DNA from: an uncultured Alcaligenaceae bacterium
GTDB lineage: Bacteria; Pseudomonadota; Gammaproteobacteria; Burkholderiales; Burkholderiaceae_B
DNA length: 24,454 nt
Direction of reading: 5' to 3'
Assembly: GCA_937952975.1 (NCBI GenBank)
Contig: CALFXX010000079.1
Location: 1-24,454, forward strand
Below the pieces are notes generated by a model. That model made no database searches. It had not been told where the DNA came from and was given only the letters and a program-made list of their open reading frames with translations. Positions 1 through 8,084 of the stretch are shown here, one piece after another. A program made the position numbers and the translations under genes. Every line of letters starts with the position of its first letter. Position 1 is the first letter of the stretch.

Positions 1-11
1 CAACAGGTCTT

Positions 12-1256
12 ATGCTGACACTTCTATTTGTTGTTTTTTTGCTCGCCATGGTTGCCGTACGTTTATGGCTCGCCAATCGTCAAATTAGACACGTTCTGTC
101 GCACCGCGCCGCAGTGCCTGCTGAGTTCGCCACTCGTATTACCTTAGCCAGCCACCAAAAGGCGGCTGACTACACCACCGCACGGGTGCGCCTAGGCATG
201 CTTGAGTTAGTGTTTGATGCCGCGATATTAGTAGGCCTCACCCTGCTGGGCGGACTGCAAACCATTGATCTTTGGGTGAGCTCACTGACCACTCACGATT
301 TATTCAGGCAGGTTTTGCTGATCGTTGTGGTGAGTGTCGCGCTTGGTGTACTCGGCCTGCCTTTTTCAATCTATCGTCAATTCAAGCTCGAAGCCAAGTT
401 TGGCTTTAACCGAATGACGCCTGGCTTATTCATCAGCGACATGCTGAAAGGGCTTGTGCTGGGCTCGGTGCTGGGGCTTCCCCTGTTGGCGGCGGTGTTG
501 TGGCTGATGGCCGAGGCAGGCACATACTGGTGGCTTTGGGCCTGGGGGCTATGGTCCGGCTTTAACTTGCTGGTGCTGTTTATTTTTCCGACCTGGATTG
601 CACCGTTTTTTAATAAATTCACGCCACTCACCGATGAAACCCTCGCCAATAGCATTCGAGCGCTTGCCGAGCGTTGCGGCTTTGCGCTCAATGGCTTGTT
701 TGTCATGGATGGCTCAAAGCGCTCAGCTCATGGCAATGCTTATTTCACTGGTTTTGGCAAAGCGCGTCGAATCGTGTTCTTTGACACCCTGCTTGCGCGC
801 CTGACACCCGACGAGATTATCGCGGTGTTGGCACACGAACTGGGCCACTTTAAACATAAGCACATCCTCAAGCGCCTGGTATTTAGTTTTGCAGGCGCCC
901 TGTTTTTCTTTGCGATTTTGGGCTGGATTGCACAACAAAGTTGGTTCTATACGGATTTGGGCGTCATCCCACAGTTGGGCGGGCGCAATGACGGCATGGC
1001 GTTGTTGCTCTTTTTTATGGTGATTCCTGTTTTCACCTTCGCGTTCACGCCGCTTTTTAGCTGGTTTTCGCGCAAAGATGAGTTTGAAGCTGATCACTTT
1101 GCCACGCAGCAAAGCTCGGCTGAGCAACTCGTTTCAGCGCTGGTCAAACTGGTGGATGACAACGCCTCAACGCTGACCCCAGACCCAGTTCATTCGGCGT
1201 TTTACGATAGCCATCCGCCGGTATCGATTCGAATCCGTCATCTGCTTGCGTCATGA
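12..1256 (+). CDS. M48 family membrane metalloprotease (Ste24/CaaX protease 1-like)
   Basis: Predicted zinc endopeptidase of the inner membrane, 414 residues, the usual length for bacterial Ste24-like M48 proteins. A hydrophobic N-terminus (residues 1-20) is followed by several membrane segments (about 65-85, 100-120, 145-200, 290-310, 328-350). The catalytic motif HELGH lies at residues 275-279, with H275 and H279 as zinc ligands and E276 as the general base. The third ligand is probably E357 in the downstream ExxxD motif. The start ATG is preceded by CAGG about 5 nt upstream, so the gene is probably complete although it begins 12 bases from the window edge. Its stop overlaps the rsgA start in an ATGA arrangement, suggesting translational coupling. 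Substrates are unknown; family members are linked to membrane protein quality control. The family call is firm, the physiological role is not. Confidence 0.93.
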   Translation: MLTLLFVVFLLAMVAVRLWLANRQIRHVLSHRAAVPAEFATRITLASHQKAADYTTARVRLGMLELVFDAAILVGLTLLGGLQTIDLWVSSLTTHDLFRQVLLIVVVSVALGVLGLPFSIYRQFKLEAKFGFNRMTPGLFISDMLKGLVLGSVLGLPLLAAVLWLMAEAGTYWWLWAWGLWSGFNLLVLFIFPTWIAPFFNKFTPLTDETLANSIRALAERCGFALNGLFVMDGSKRSAHGNAYFTGFGKARRIVFFDTLLARLTPDEIIAVLAHELGHFKHKHILKRLVFSFAGALFFFAILGWIAQQSWFYTDLGVIPQLGGRNDGMALLLFFMVIPVFTFAFTPLFSWFSRKDEFEADHFATQQSSAEQLVSALVKLVDDNASTLTPDPVHSAFYDSHPPVSIRIRHLLAS

Positions 1257-2152
1257 CTGAGCGCACGCAGGGGCGCGTCATTGCAGCACACGGCCGACAC
1301 TATACGGTCGAGCTGCAAGACCAGTCGCTGATCAAGTGCTTTCCGCGCGGTAAAAAAAATGAGGCGACGGTGGGTGATTATGTTGAACTCACGCGCCAGG
1401 GGCTAGACGAAGGCTCGCTCGAAGCTGTATTGCCACGCAAAAATTTATTATTCAGATCAGATGAAAATCGCAGTAAACAGTTTGCGGCGAACGTCGACCA
1501 GTTATTGATTGTGATTGCGGTGGCTCCGGCATTTTCTGACGACCTATTGGGTCGCGCGCTGGCAGGCGCCTGGTCTGCCGGCATTACGCCAATCATCTTG
1601 CTCAATAAGGTGGATCTGCTTGAAGGCCTACCAGCGGCGCGGGCTAAGCTGGCGCCCTTCTACAAACTTGGCGTCAAGATCATTGATATCTGTGCCAAGG
1701 ATACTGCGCAAGTGATGTCGACAATTTTGCCTTTGCTCACTGGGCAAACCTCGTTGCTTTTAGGGCAAAGCGCGATGGGAAAATCCACCTTGCTGAACAC
1801 CTTAGTGCCACTGGCCTTAGCGGCAACGCGTGAGCACTCGGTTGCACTCGGCGCAGGCAAACACACCACAACAAGCACCCGGCTCTATCACCTACCCGAG
1901 GCTGGTGGCGATTTAATCGACTCGCCGGGCTTTCAGGGCTTTGGCTTGCTGCACCTTGACCGCGAAGAGATTGAAAGAGGGTTTCCTGAGTTCGATGCGC
2001 ACATCCCCGAGTGCAGGTTTTATAACTGCACGCATCAGCGCGAACCGAACTGTGGGGTGCTCTCAGCGTTGGCGCGTAACGAAATTGATGCAGGTCGCCA
2101 CGCGTTGTACGTCAGGCTCGTTCAGGCAAAAGCTGCGCACGACTCTTACTGA
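1253..2152 (+). CDS. rsgA: Ribosome small subunit-dependent GTPase A (RsgA)
   Basis: Circularly permuted GTPase that assists late 30S subunit maturation, 299 residues. An N-terminal OB-fold (about residues 5-65) is followed by the permuted G motifs in the order G4 (NKVD, 118-121), G1/P-loop (GQSAMGKST, 171-179) and G3 (DSPG, 223-226). A C-terminal zinc knuckle uses C254, C259, H261 and C267. The order G4-G1-G3 is diagnostic of this family. The ATG overlaps the stop of the upstream M48 protease gene by 4 bases, so the two are probably cotranscribed and translationally coupled. The gene ends 13 bases from the convergent NUDIX gene, with no obvious terminator between them. Confidence 0.97.
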   Translation: MTERTQGRVIAAHGRHYTVELQDQSLIKCFPRGKKNEATVGDYVELTRQGLDEGSLEAVLPRKNLLFRSDENRSKQFAANVDQLLIVIAVAPAFSDDLLGRALAGAWSAGITPIILLNKVDLLEGLPAARAKLAPFYKLGVKIIDICAKDTAQVMSTILPLLTGQTSLLLGQSAMGKSTLLNTLVPLALAATREHSVALGAGKHTTTSTRLYHLPEAGGDLIDSPGFQGFGLLHLDREEIERGFPEFDAHIPECRFYNCTHQREPNCGVLSALARNEIDAGRHALYVRLVQAKAAHDSY

Positions 2153-2165
2153 AGCCTGTGTCCAC

Positions 2166-2900
2166 TCAGCTCGACGCGGCCGCCTCAGACAATACTTGAC
2201 ACATACCAAGCAGCATCGCTGCCGTGGCACCCCAAATAAAAAACTGGTTATAGGGGATCGAATAAAACTGGCGCAACCCGCCATCCGGCAAATGCGCCTG
2301 ATGGAAACGGTAGTTTGCGGGGTCGGTTAAAAACGACAAGGGCACTTCAAACACTTCGGCAACTTCAAACTCATCAGGCGCTAAGGTGAAGCCAGGGCGC
2401 ACCAGGGCAGTGACGGGATTAATGGCGAACCCTGAACCCGTGATGTAACGGGGCAGCCCTCCCAAACACTCGATGTGCTCGCGCATCAAGCCGGTTTCTT
2501 CTTCTGTCTCGCGTAAGGCAGTGTCCTGTACGTCCACATCACTGGCCTCGCAACGCCCCCCGGGGAAACTGACTTGACCGGCATGGTCGTTTAGGTGGGC
2601 CGTACGTTGTGTCAGCAACACGGCCAAGCCCTCAGGGCGCATCACAATCGGCACCAACACTGCGGCCTCAACGGGTGTGCCCTCACGTCCTGGCATGCGC
2701 CGCAACGACTCGTTGGGGATGTCGAGCGGCCGTTCAATATTTTTAGACAGCACCGAACGCAACCAGTCGGGATTTAGGTGCCTGTCAGGCACCGGCCCAA
2801 ACTTCAGGGATGAGGGCACCCAAGGCTGAGTCTTGGGGTCAAACGAAGGGCGGGTCGGCGGGCGGCGAACGCGTGGGCTTTCAGGAGGAGTAGCAGACAT
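2166..2900 (-). CDS. NUDIX hydrolase, CoA pyrophosphatase type (NudL-like)
   Basis: Predicted to cleave coenzyme A or acyl-CoA into 3',5'-ADP and phosphopantetheine derivatives. The 244-residue protein has the CoA-pyrophosphatase signature: LLTQRTAHLNDHAGQVSFPGG matches the LLTxRS-x-HxGxxxFPGG element of the UPF0035 subfamily. A NUDIX helix follows with RETEEETGL (the REUxEExGU core). The glutamate normally found earlier in the NUDIX box is replaced by an Asp-rich stretch, as in other members of this subfamily. The first 45 or so residues are Pro/Arg-rich and poorly conserved-looking. No clear Shine-Dalgarno precedes the chosen ATG, so the true start could be a later methionine. It is convergent with rsgA and divergent from the amidohydrolase operon. 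Confidence 0.9.
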   Translation of the reverse strand: MSATPPESPRVRRPPTRPSFDPKTQPWVPSSLKFGPVPDRHLNPDWLRSVLSKNIERPLDIPNESLRRMPGREGTPVEAAVLVPIVMRPEGLAVLLTQRTAHLNDHAGQVSFPGGRCEASDVDVQDTALRETEEETGLMREHIECLGGLPRYITGSGFAINPVTALVRPGFTLAPDEFEVAEVFEVPLSFLTDPANYRFHQAHLPDGGLRQFYSIPYNQFFIWGATAAMLLGMCQVLSEAAASS

Positions 2901-2960
2901 AACAGCGAAAAAATTCCAAACAAAGGTTGACTCCTTTTTAACCGAATCTCGCCTCGCTTG

Positions 2961-2969
2961 TGGAATAAT
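2961..2969 (+). promoter_or_regulatory. Possible extended -10 promoter for the amidohydrolase/ABC operon
   Basis: TGG followed by AATAAT (2964-2969) forms an extended -10 element, one mismatch from TATAAT, about 43 bases upstream of the amidohydrolase ATG. No good -35 is seen at 17 bp, which an extended -10 tolerates. A separate TTGACT at 2927-2932 is too far upstream to pair with it. Prediction by eye only. Confidence 0.35.
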
Positions 2970-3012
2970 CAGTGTTGTCCCTCAGCGATCACCCTTAAAA
3001 GCACCGTATTTT

Positions 3013-4242
3013 ATGAACAACTTATTGATTCAAGGTGGTAACGTCCTCGATGTCGTGACCTTAACCTTCTCCACCGCCGACGTGCTGGTGCAAGATGGTC
3101 ACATCGCTCAAATAGGCCCCAAACTGGCGGCCCCTGTTGGCGCACAAATCATTGATGCCAAAGGCAAAACGGTGATGCCGGGGATGATTGACTGCCACAC
3201 GCATATCGTGGCGTCGCAACTAAACCTGGGCTTAAATGCCAATCTGCCTAACGCCTTAGCGACCCTGCGGGCTGTGCCCATTTTGGCTGGCATCCTGATG
3301 CGGGGCTTTACCACGGTGCGCGACGCGGGCGGGGCTGACTGGGCGCTTTCAGAAGCCACTCGTACCGACATCGTTGACGGCCCACGTATTTTTCTGGCCG
3401 GTCGCGCATTGTCACAAACCGGTGGGCATGGCGACTTCAGGGCACGCACCGATATTCTTGATCCTTGCGCCTGCGTGCAAAAAGTCGGCAATATCGGACG
3501 CGTCGTAGACGGCGTTGATAACGTACGCTTAGCGGTGCGCGAAGAAATTCAGAAAGGTGCCACGCAGATCAAAATCATGGCTTCGGGCGGCGTTGCTTCA
3601 CCCAATGATCCAATTCACTTCTTGGGCTATTCAGAGGCCGAGATCCGCGCCATCGTCGAAGAGGCTTCAAACGCTGGCACCTATGTCATGGGGCATGCCT
3701 ACACACCACGCGCAATCAGTCGGGCCGTGCAGTTCGGCGTGCGCACCATCGAGCACGGTAATTTAGTGGATGCTGCAACCGCGCAGATCATGCACGATCA
3801 CCAAGCCTTCATGGTGCCCACGCTGATTACCTATGAAGCGCTGGCCAACGAAGGTCCTGGGCTTGGGTTTCCGCCTGAGTCAGTGGCCAAAATTGAAGCC
3901 GTGCGCGGTGATGGCAAAAAGGCGCTCGAAATCTTGGCAAAAGCTGGCGTCAAAATGGGCCTGGGGACAGACTTGCTTGGCGCGTTACATCGTCACCAGT
4001 CTGAAGAGCTTAAGCTGCGCGCAGATATTCTGGGTAACGGCATGACGATTCAACAGGCGACGTTAGTCGGCGCTGAAATCATACGAATGACCGACAAACT
4101 GGGTGTGGTCAAAGTTGGCGCGATTGCCGATCTGTTGGTGGTAGATGGCAACCCGCTTACAGACATCAGCTGCTTGTTAGGCCAGGGCGATCACATTGAA
4201 GTCATCATCAAAGATGGCAAAACCTATAAAACTTCACTTTAA
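3013..4242 (+). CDS. Metal-dependent amidohydrolase (imidazolonepropionase/Xaa-dipeptidase-like)
   Basis: Amidohydrolase-superfamily enzyme of 409 residues, starting at MNNLLIQGG. The open frame continues upstream to 2833, but that extension overlaps the divergent NUDIX gene and lacks family character, so ATG 3013 is chosen even though its Shine-Dalgarno is weak. Likely binuclear metal ligands are H62 and H64 (DCHTH), the carboxylated lysine K187 (KIMASGG), H228 (GHAY), H248 (EHG) and D320 (GLGTD). The GLGTD motif and overall pattern place it near the HutI-like group that includes Xaa-Arg/Lys carboxypeptidases. It lies 18 bases upstream of a branched-chain-amino-acid-type ABC transporter. I infer that it processes what the transporter imports, or a derivative of it. 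There is no signal peptide, so it acts in the cytoplasm. The substrate cannot be deduced. Confidence 0.9.
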   Translation: MNNLLIQGGNVLDVVTLTFSTADVLVQDGHIAQIGPKLAAPVGAQIIDAKGKTVMPGMIDCHTHIVASQLNLGLNANLPNALATLRAVPILAGILMRGFTTVRDAGGADWALSEATRTDIVDGPRIFLAGRALSQTGGHGDFRARTDILDPCACVQKVGNIGRVVDGVDNVRLAVREEIQKGATQIKIMASGGVASPNDPIHFLGYSEAEIRAIVEEASNAGTYVMGHAYTPRAISRAVQFGVRTIEHGNLVDAATAQIMHDHQAFMVPTLITYEALANEGPGLGFPPESVAKIEAVRGDGKKALEILAKAGVKMGLGTDLLGALHRHQSEELKLRADILGNGMTIQQATLVGAEIIRMTDKLGVVKVGAIADLLVVDGNPLTDISCLLGQGDHIEVIIKDGKTYKTSL

Positions 4243-4260
4243 TTTTTCGGAGACCGCAAC

Positions 4261-5487
4261 ATGAATCGTAGAAACCTACTGAAACTGTCTGCCACGAGCG
4301 CAGCGTTGCAAATGTTGCCCGGCTTGGCACTGGCTCAGGCGAGCGGCGTATTTAAGGTTGGCAGTCTTTGCCCTGTGACGGGTGCGGGCAGCCCCTATGG
4401 CCCTGGTATGCAACAAGCGATTCGTATGGCGGTGGATGAAATCAATGCTGCCGGTGGTGCGGGCGGGGTCAAACTTGAGCTCTTCAATGAAGACAGCCAA
4501 ACCAAGCCAGATGCTGCTGTGTTAGCCGCCAAGAAACTCATTGAAATTAATAAAGTTCAAGCTCTTTTAGGGACCTGGGCCTCTGGCGTAACGCTTGCGG
4601 TCATGCCATTGACCGATGCGGCCAATATTATTCAAATGAACACCTCGGGTGCGCCTGCGATTTCAACGCTGGATACCAAAGACTTGGTATGGCGTTATCA
4701 GGCAACCAACGATCGTTTTGGTCAGGCTTTTGCTGAAATCTGTAAAAAGAACGGGTACAAGCGCCCTGCCACCATGGCGTTTAACAATGCCTCGGGTCTT
4801 GGAAACACGCAAGGCTTCACCAAGGCCTGGGAGGCTGCTGGTGGCAAAGTAGTCGCCCATGTAACTTACGAGCCTAATCGCCCAAGTTATCGTAGCGAAC
4901 TGCAAAAAATTCTGGATGCCAAGCCTGATGTCATCGTCACAGGCTCTTACCTGCCAGACTCGACCATCATTCTGCGCGAGTGGTTTCAATCAGGCGTGCC
5001 AGTCAAATGGATTATGCCCGGCTGGGCTGCGAACCCCGATTTGGTCAAGGCCTTAGGAAACGAAGTCTGTGAAGGCCTCATTTCAGTGGATAGCGTTTCA
5101 AACGAAAAGAGCGCGTCTTATGCTCATTTTGATGCCATGTATAACAAAGCCACGGGCAAGCCGGGCTCGACCAATGTGTACGCCGCGATGACCTACGACA
5201 TGGCCATTGTGCTCGCACTCGCGCTTGAGGCCGCGGGCCCTGGCGCAACCGTTGAACAAGTCAATGCGAAAATTCGCGAAGTCGGTAATCCAGGCGGGAC
5301 ACCGGTCTTTACCTTTGCCGAAGGTAAAGCGTTATTGGCTAAAAAAGAAAAAATCAATTACGAAGGTGCTTCGAGCAAACTCGACTTTGATAAGTATGGC
5401 GATGTGACACCAGACTTTGGCGTGTACGTCATTGAAAAAGGCGAGCTCGTACGTCGTGATGTCGTCTCTATCCCCGCTGGCGCCTAA
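4261..5487 (+). CDS. Branched-chain amino-acid-type ABC transporter, periplasmic substrate-binding protein
   Basis: Extracellular ligand-binding receptor of the LivJ/LivK type (Peripla_BP_6), 408 residues. The N-terminus NRRNLLKLSATSAA resembles a twin-arginine signal (RRNLLK), and a hydrophobic stretch ends at ALAQA around residues 23-27, where cleavage is likely. The mature part opens with FKVGSLCPVTGAGSPYGPGMQ, the typical start of this receptor fold. GGAG lies 8 bases before the ATG. It is second in the operon, 18 bases after the amidohydrolase. Members of this family bind amino acids, amides, urea, aromatic acids or short peptides, so the Liv label is structural only. Function as a transporter receptor is firm; the ligand is unknown. 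Confidence 0.93.
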   Translation: MNRRNLLKLSATSAALQMLPGLALAQASGVFKVGSLCPVTGAGSPYGPGMQQAIRMAVDEINAAGGAGGVKLELFNEDSQTKPDAAVLAAKKLIEINKVQALLGTWASGVTLAVMPLTDAANIIQMNTSGAPAISTLDTKDLVWRYQATNDRFGQAFAEICKKNGYKRPATMAFNNASGLGNTQGFTKAWEAAGGKVVAHVTYEPNRPSYRSELQKILDAKPDVIVTGSYLPDSTIILREWFQSGVPVKWIMPGWAANPDLVKALGNEVCEGLISVDSVSNEKSASYAHFDAMYNKATGKPGSTNVYAAMTYDMAIVLALALEAAGPGATVEQVNAKIREVGNPGGTPVFTFAEGKALLAKKEKINYEGASSKLDFDKYGDVTPDFGVYVIEKGELVRRDVVSIPAGA

Positions 5488-5499
5488 GCTTGTGCCGTT

Positions 5500-6369
5500 T
5501 TGATTCAATTCTTAAATCTGCTGATTAACGGTGTCATCGAGGGGCTGGTGGTCGCTTTACCAGCCCTCGCCATGACACTCGTGATGGGCGTCAATCGGTT
5601 TCCAAACGCTGCCACGGGTGACCTCATGACCACGGGTGCGTACGCCGCGGTCATCATGCAAACGCTCGGGGTCTCATCCCTGCTGGGTGCCACCGTCTTG
5701 GCGGCCTTCGCCACGGCTCTCATCTCGGTGATCGCTTACGAGTTGATTTTTAAAAAACTCGCTCGACAGCCCATGATTGCGTCGTTGTTAGCTGCGATTG
5801 GGCTTGGCTTTTTATTACGCAGCGTGATCTCATTTTTTGCGGGTCACGATCAACGCAATTTCAAACTTCCACTGGTTCGCGCCTGGAACTTTGACGGGAT
5901 TCGCATCCTGCCCTCTGACCTCAACATTGCGGCGGCAGCGCTCGTGTGTTTGTTGCTCGTCTTTTTGCTCCTGTTTAAAACTAGTTTTGGTCGACAATTG
6001 CGCGCCGTCTCTGACAACCCAGATTTAGCGCGCGCAAGCGGCATCCGAGCCCGTAGCTTGATGATTGGTTTATGGCTGCTCGTTGGCAGCATCTCAGCCA
6101 TCGGTGGCGTGTTGCTTGGGATGAAAGCGGTGGTGATGCCTGAACTGGGCTGGGACCACTTGATTCCGGCTTTCGCGGCGATGGTGCTTGGTGGTATCGG
6201 CAGTCCGGTCGGTGCGGTACTGGGTGCGCTGATCATGTGCGTGGCGCAAGAGCTTTCTGTTCCCTTGCTCGGCCCGTCGTATAAATTGGTCTTGTCGTTT
6301 GGCGTCTTGGCGCTCGTGTTGTTGGTACGACCCTCTGGTTTGATGGGTCGGGCCGAGTTAGTCAGATAA
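5500..6369 (+). CDS. ABC transporter permease, LivH family
   Basis: Inner-membrane permease of 289 residues with about eight hydrophobic segments. It has the LivH-type opening FLNLLINGVIEGLVVALPALAMTLVMGVNRFPNAATGDLM and the C-terminal GGIGSPVGAVLGALIM loop that contacts the ATPase. The start is a TTG at 5500, 12 bases after the binding-protein stop. No ATG or GTG in frame gives a better N-terminus, and the nearby GTG at 5492 runs into a stop. No convincing Shine-Dalgarno is visible, so translation probably depends on coupling to the upstream gene. It pairs with the LivM-type permease downstream to form the heterodimeric channel. Confidence 0.92.
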   Translation: MIQFLNLLINGVIEGLVVALPALAMTLVMGVNRFPNAATGDLMTTGAYAAVIMQTLGVSSLLGATVLAAFATALISVIAYELIFKKLARQPMIASLLAAIGLGFLLRSVISFFAGHDQRNFKLPLVRAWNFDGIRILPSDLNIAAAALVCLLLVFLLLFKTSFGRQLRAVSDNPDLARASGIRARSLMIGLWLLVGSISAIGGVLLGMKAVVMPELGWDHLIPAFAAMVLGGIGSPVGAVLGALIMCVAQELSVPLLGPSYKLVLSFGVLALVLLVRPSGLMGRAELVR

Positions 6370-6411
6370 GGGCTTGATGAACGTGCAACGCTTGACGAAC
6401 CGGTACACAGC

Positions 6412-7296
6412 ATGATCGCTTACTTCGTCGCGATTGGCATCGTCTCGCTGATCTATGCTTTATTGGCCTTGGGGCTAAACCTGCAGTTCGGGCTTACCCG
6501 TCTGGTTAATTTTGGGATCGTGGCCTTTTTTGCTATTGGCGCCTATACCTCTGCCCTCTTGGCGCTTGCCGGTGTTCCCTTGGTCATCTCTTTTTTCTGT
6601 GCGACCGTGCTGGCAGGTTTCGCAGCGTTACCCATTGGCTTGCTGTCGTTACGATTACGCGAAGACTATCTTGCAATTGTCACGCTCGGTTTTTCAGAAG
6701 CGGTTCGCATCACGCTTCAACAAGAAGAATGGCTCACCAAAGGGGTTCAAGGGCTGCCTGGTATCCCTAAAGTTTTTGCTGCGCTCGGAGCGAGTCAGTC
6801 TGATAACGCCCTCTTCGTCTTGTTGCTCGCGTTGACCGCACTAGTCGCCTGGGGCACGGTCAGGCTCACGCGTAGCCCACTTGGGCGCTTATTACGGGCC
6901 ATTGGCGATGATGAACCAGCGTTGATGGCGCTGGGTAAAAATCCTACTAAATTCAAAGTGCAGATTTTTATGCTCGGTGCCGCACTCGCTGGTTTAGCGG
7001 GTGCCTTCTACGCTCACTTCATCACCTTCATTAGTCCCGAGCAGTTCATCCCGTTAGTCACCTTTTACGTTTGGATGGGCCTCATCATGGGTGGCTCAGG
7101 TACGGTACGTGGCGCCTTGGGTGGCGCCGTACTCTTAATGATTTTTTTAGAAGGCTCGCGCTTTATCAAAGACTGGATCCCCGGGGTCTCTGAGGTACAG
7201 ATGGCGAGCGTCAGACTTGCCGCCGTCGGGCTGGCGTTAATTTTGGTCACTCTTTACCGGCCGAACGGCCTGTTCACGGGGCGTTCAAAAAGATGA
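6412..7296 (+). CDS. ABC transporter permease, LivM family
   Basis: Second inner-membrane permease of the Liv-type importer, 294 residues and about eight to ten hydrophobic segments. Motifs NLQFGLTRLVNFGIVAFFAIGAYTSA near the N-terminus and MGGSGTVRGALGGA near the C-terminus are typical of LivM. It starts at ATG 6412, 42 bases after the LivH gene. That gap contains a short direct repeat, GCTTGAyGAAC, at an 18-bp spacing. The Shine-Dalgarno is weak. Its end overlaps the ATPase start by 4 bases (ATGA), which supports coupled expression. Confidence 0.93.
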   Translation: MIAYFVAIGIVSLIYALLALGLNLQFGLTRLVNFGIVAFFAIGAYTSALLALAGVPLVISFFCATVLAGFAALPIGLLSLRLREDYLAIVTLGFSEAVRITLQQEEWLTKGVQGLPGIPKVFAALGASQSDNALFVLLLALTALVAWGTVRLTRSPLGRLLRAIGDDEPALMALGKNPTKFKVQIFMLGAALAGLAGAFYAHFITFISPEQFIPLVTFYVWMGLIMGGSGTVRGALGGAVLLMIFLEGSRFIKDWIPGVSEVQMASVRLAAVGLALILVTLYRPNGLFTGRSKR

Positions 7297-8084
7297 ACGG
7301 CTCTACCCAAACCTTCGCTTCAGAGCAGTTACTCGCTGTTGAGCAAGTCAGTTGTGTCTATGGCGGCTTTAAAGCTGTTGATGGCGTGTCATTTTCACTG
7401 CAGCCGTGCGAAATGCTTGGCATCGCTGGCACAAACGGCGCCGGAAAAAGTACGCTTTTTGCTGCCATCGCTGGTCAGCAACGCGCGAGTGCCGGAAAAA
7501 TTATGTTTAAGGGGACCGACCTCACAAGGCTCGAGCCCTACCAGCGTGCAAGACTCGGACTCGTGCGCACCTTTCAAGTACCGCGCGAATTCAAATCCCT
7601 CACCGTTCACGAAAACCTATTGGCTGGAGCCCCAAACAAAGAAGGCGAGCAGTTATTTGCGGCTCTTATCAATACACGGGCGCGACAGCAACGCGAGCGG
7701 GCGCTGTCAGAACGAGCCGATGAGGTACTTGAGTTTCTAAACCTGTCGAAAGTACGTAATGTCCCAGCGCTGAATCTTTCGGGCGGCCAAAAAAAACTCG
7801 TTGAGTTAGGTCGGGTATTAATGCTAAAGCCAAGCTGCATTTTGCTAGATGAACCTTTCGCAGGCGTGAACCCCGTACTCATCGACCAGTTAAGCGAGCA
7901 TATCGTGACGCTTAACCAACAAGGCATCGCTTTCATCTTGATCGAACATCACCTGCAGGCACTTAAAAAATTAGCTAAACGACTCATCGTCATGGATCGC
8001 GGGAGCATCTTGGCGCAAGGTGATCCGCAAAGCGTCTTGGATGATCCACAGGTACAACTCGCCTACATGGGCGGTGTGACATGA
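7293..8084 (+). CDS. ABC transporter ATP-binding protein, LivG family
   Basis: Cytoplasmic ATPase of 263 residues. Walker A is GTNGAGKST (residues 46-54), the ABC signature is LSGGQ (162-166), Walker B ends in LLDEP (184-188) and the H-loop histidine is about H219. The spacing and the EFKSLTVHENLL segment after the Q-loop fit LivG rather than LivF. It overlaps both its upstream permease and the downstream LivF-type ATPase by 4 bases, so the last three genes of the operon are tightly coupled. Confidence 0.94.
   Translation: MNGSTQTFASEQLLAVEQVSCVYGGFKAVDGVSFSLQPCEMLGIAGTNGAGKSTLFAAIAGQQRASAGKIMFKGTDLTRLEPYQRARLGLVRTFQVPREFKSLTVHENLLAGAPNKEGEQLFAALINTRARQQRERALSERADEVLEFLNLSKVRNVPALNLSGGQKKLVELGRVLMLKPSCILLDEPFAGVNPVLIDQLSEHIVTLNQQGIAFILIEHHLQALKKLAKRLIVMDRGSILAQGDPQSVLDDPQVQLAYMGGVT

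Noticed and set aside
723..1127. 134-residue minus-strand frame inside the M48 protease gene
   Set aside because: It is the antisense shadow of a well-supported gene and has no independent start signal or recognisable domain.
2833..3012. Upstream in-frame extension of the amidohydrolase
   Set aside because: It overlaps the NUDIX gene and shows no conserved character. MNNLLIQGG is the normal amidohydrolase start.
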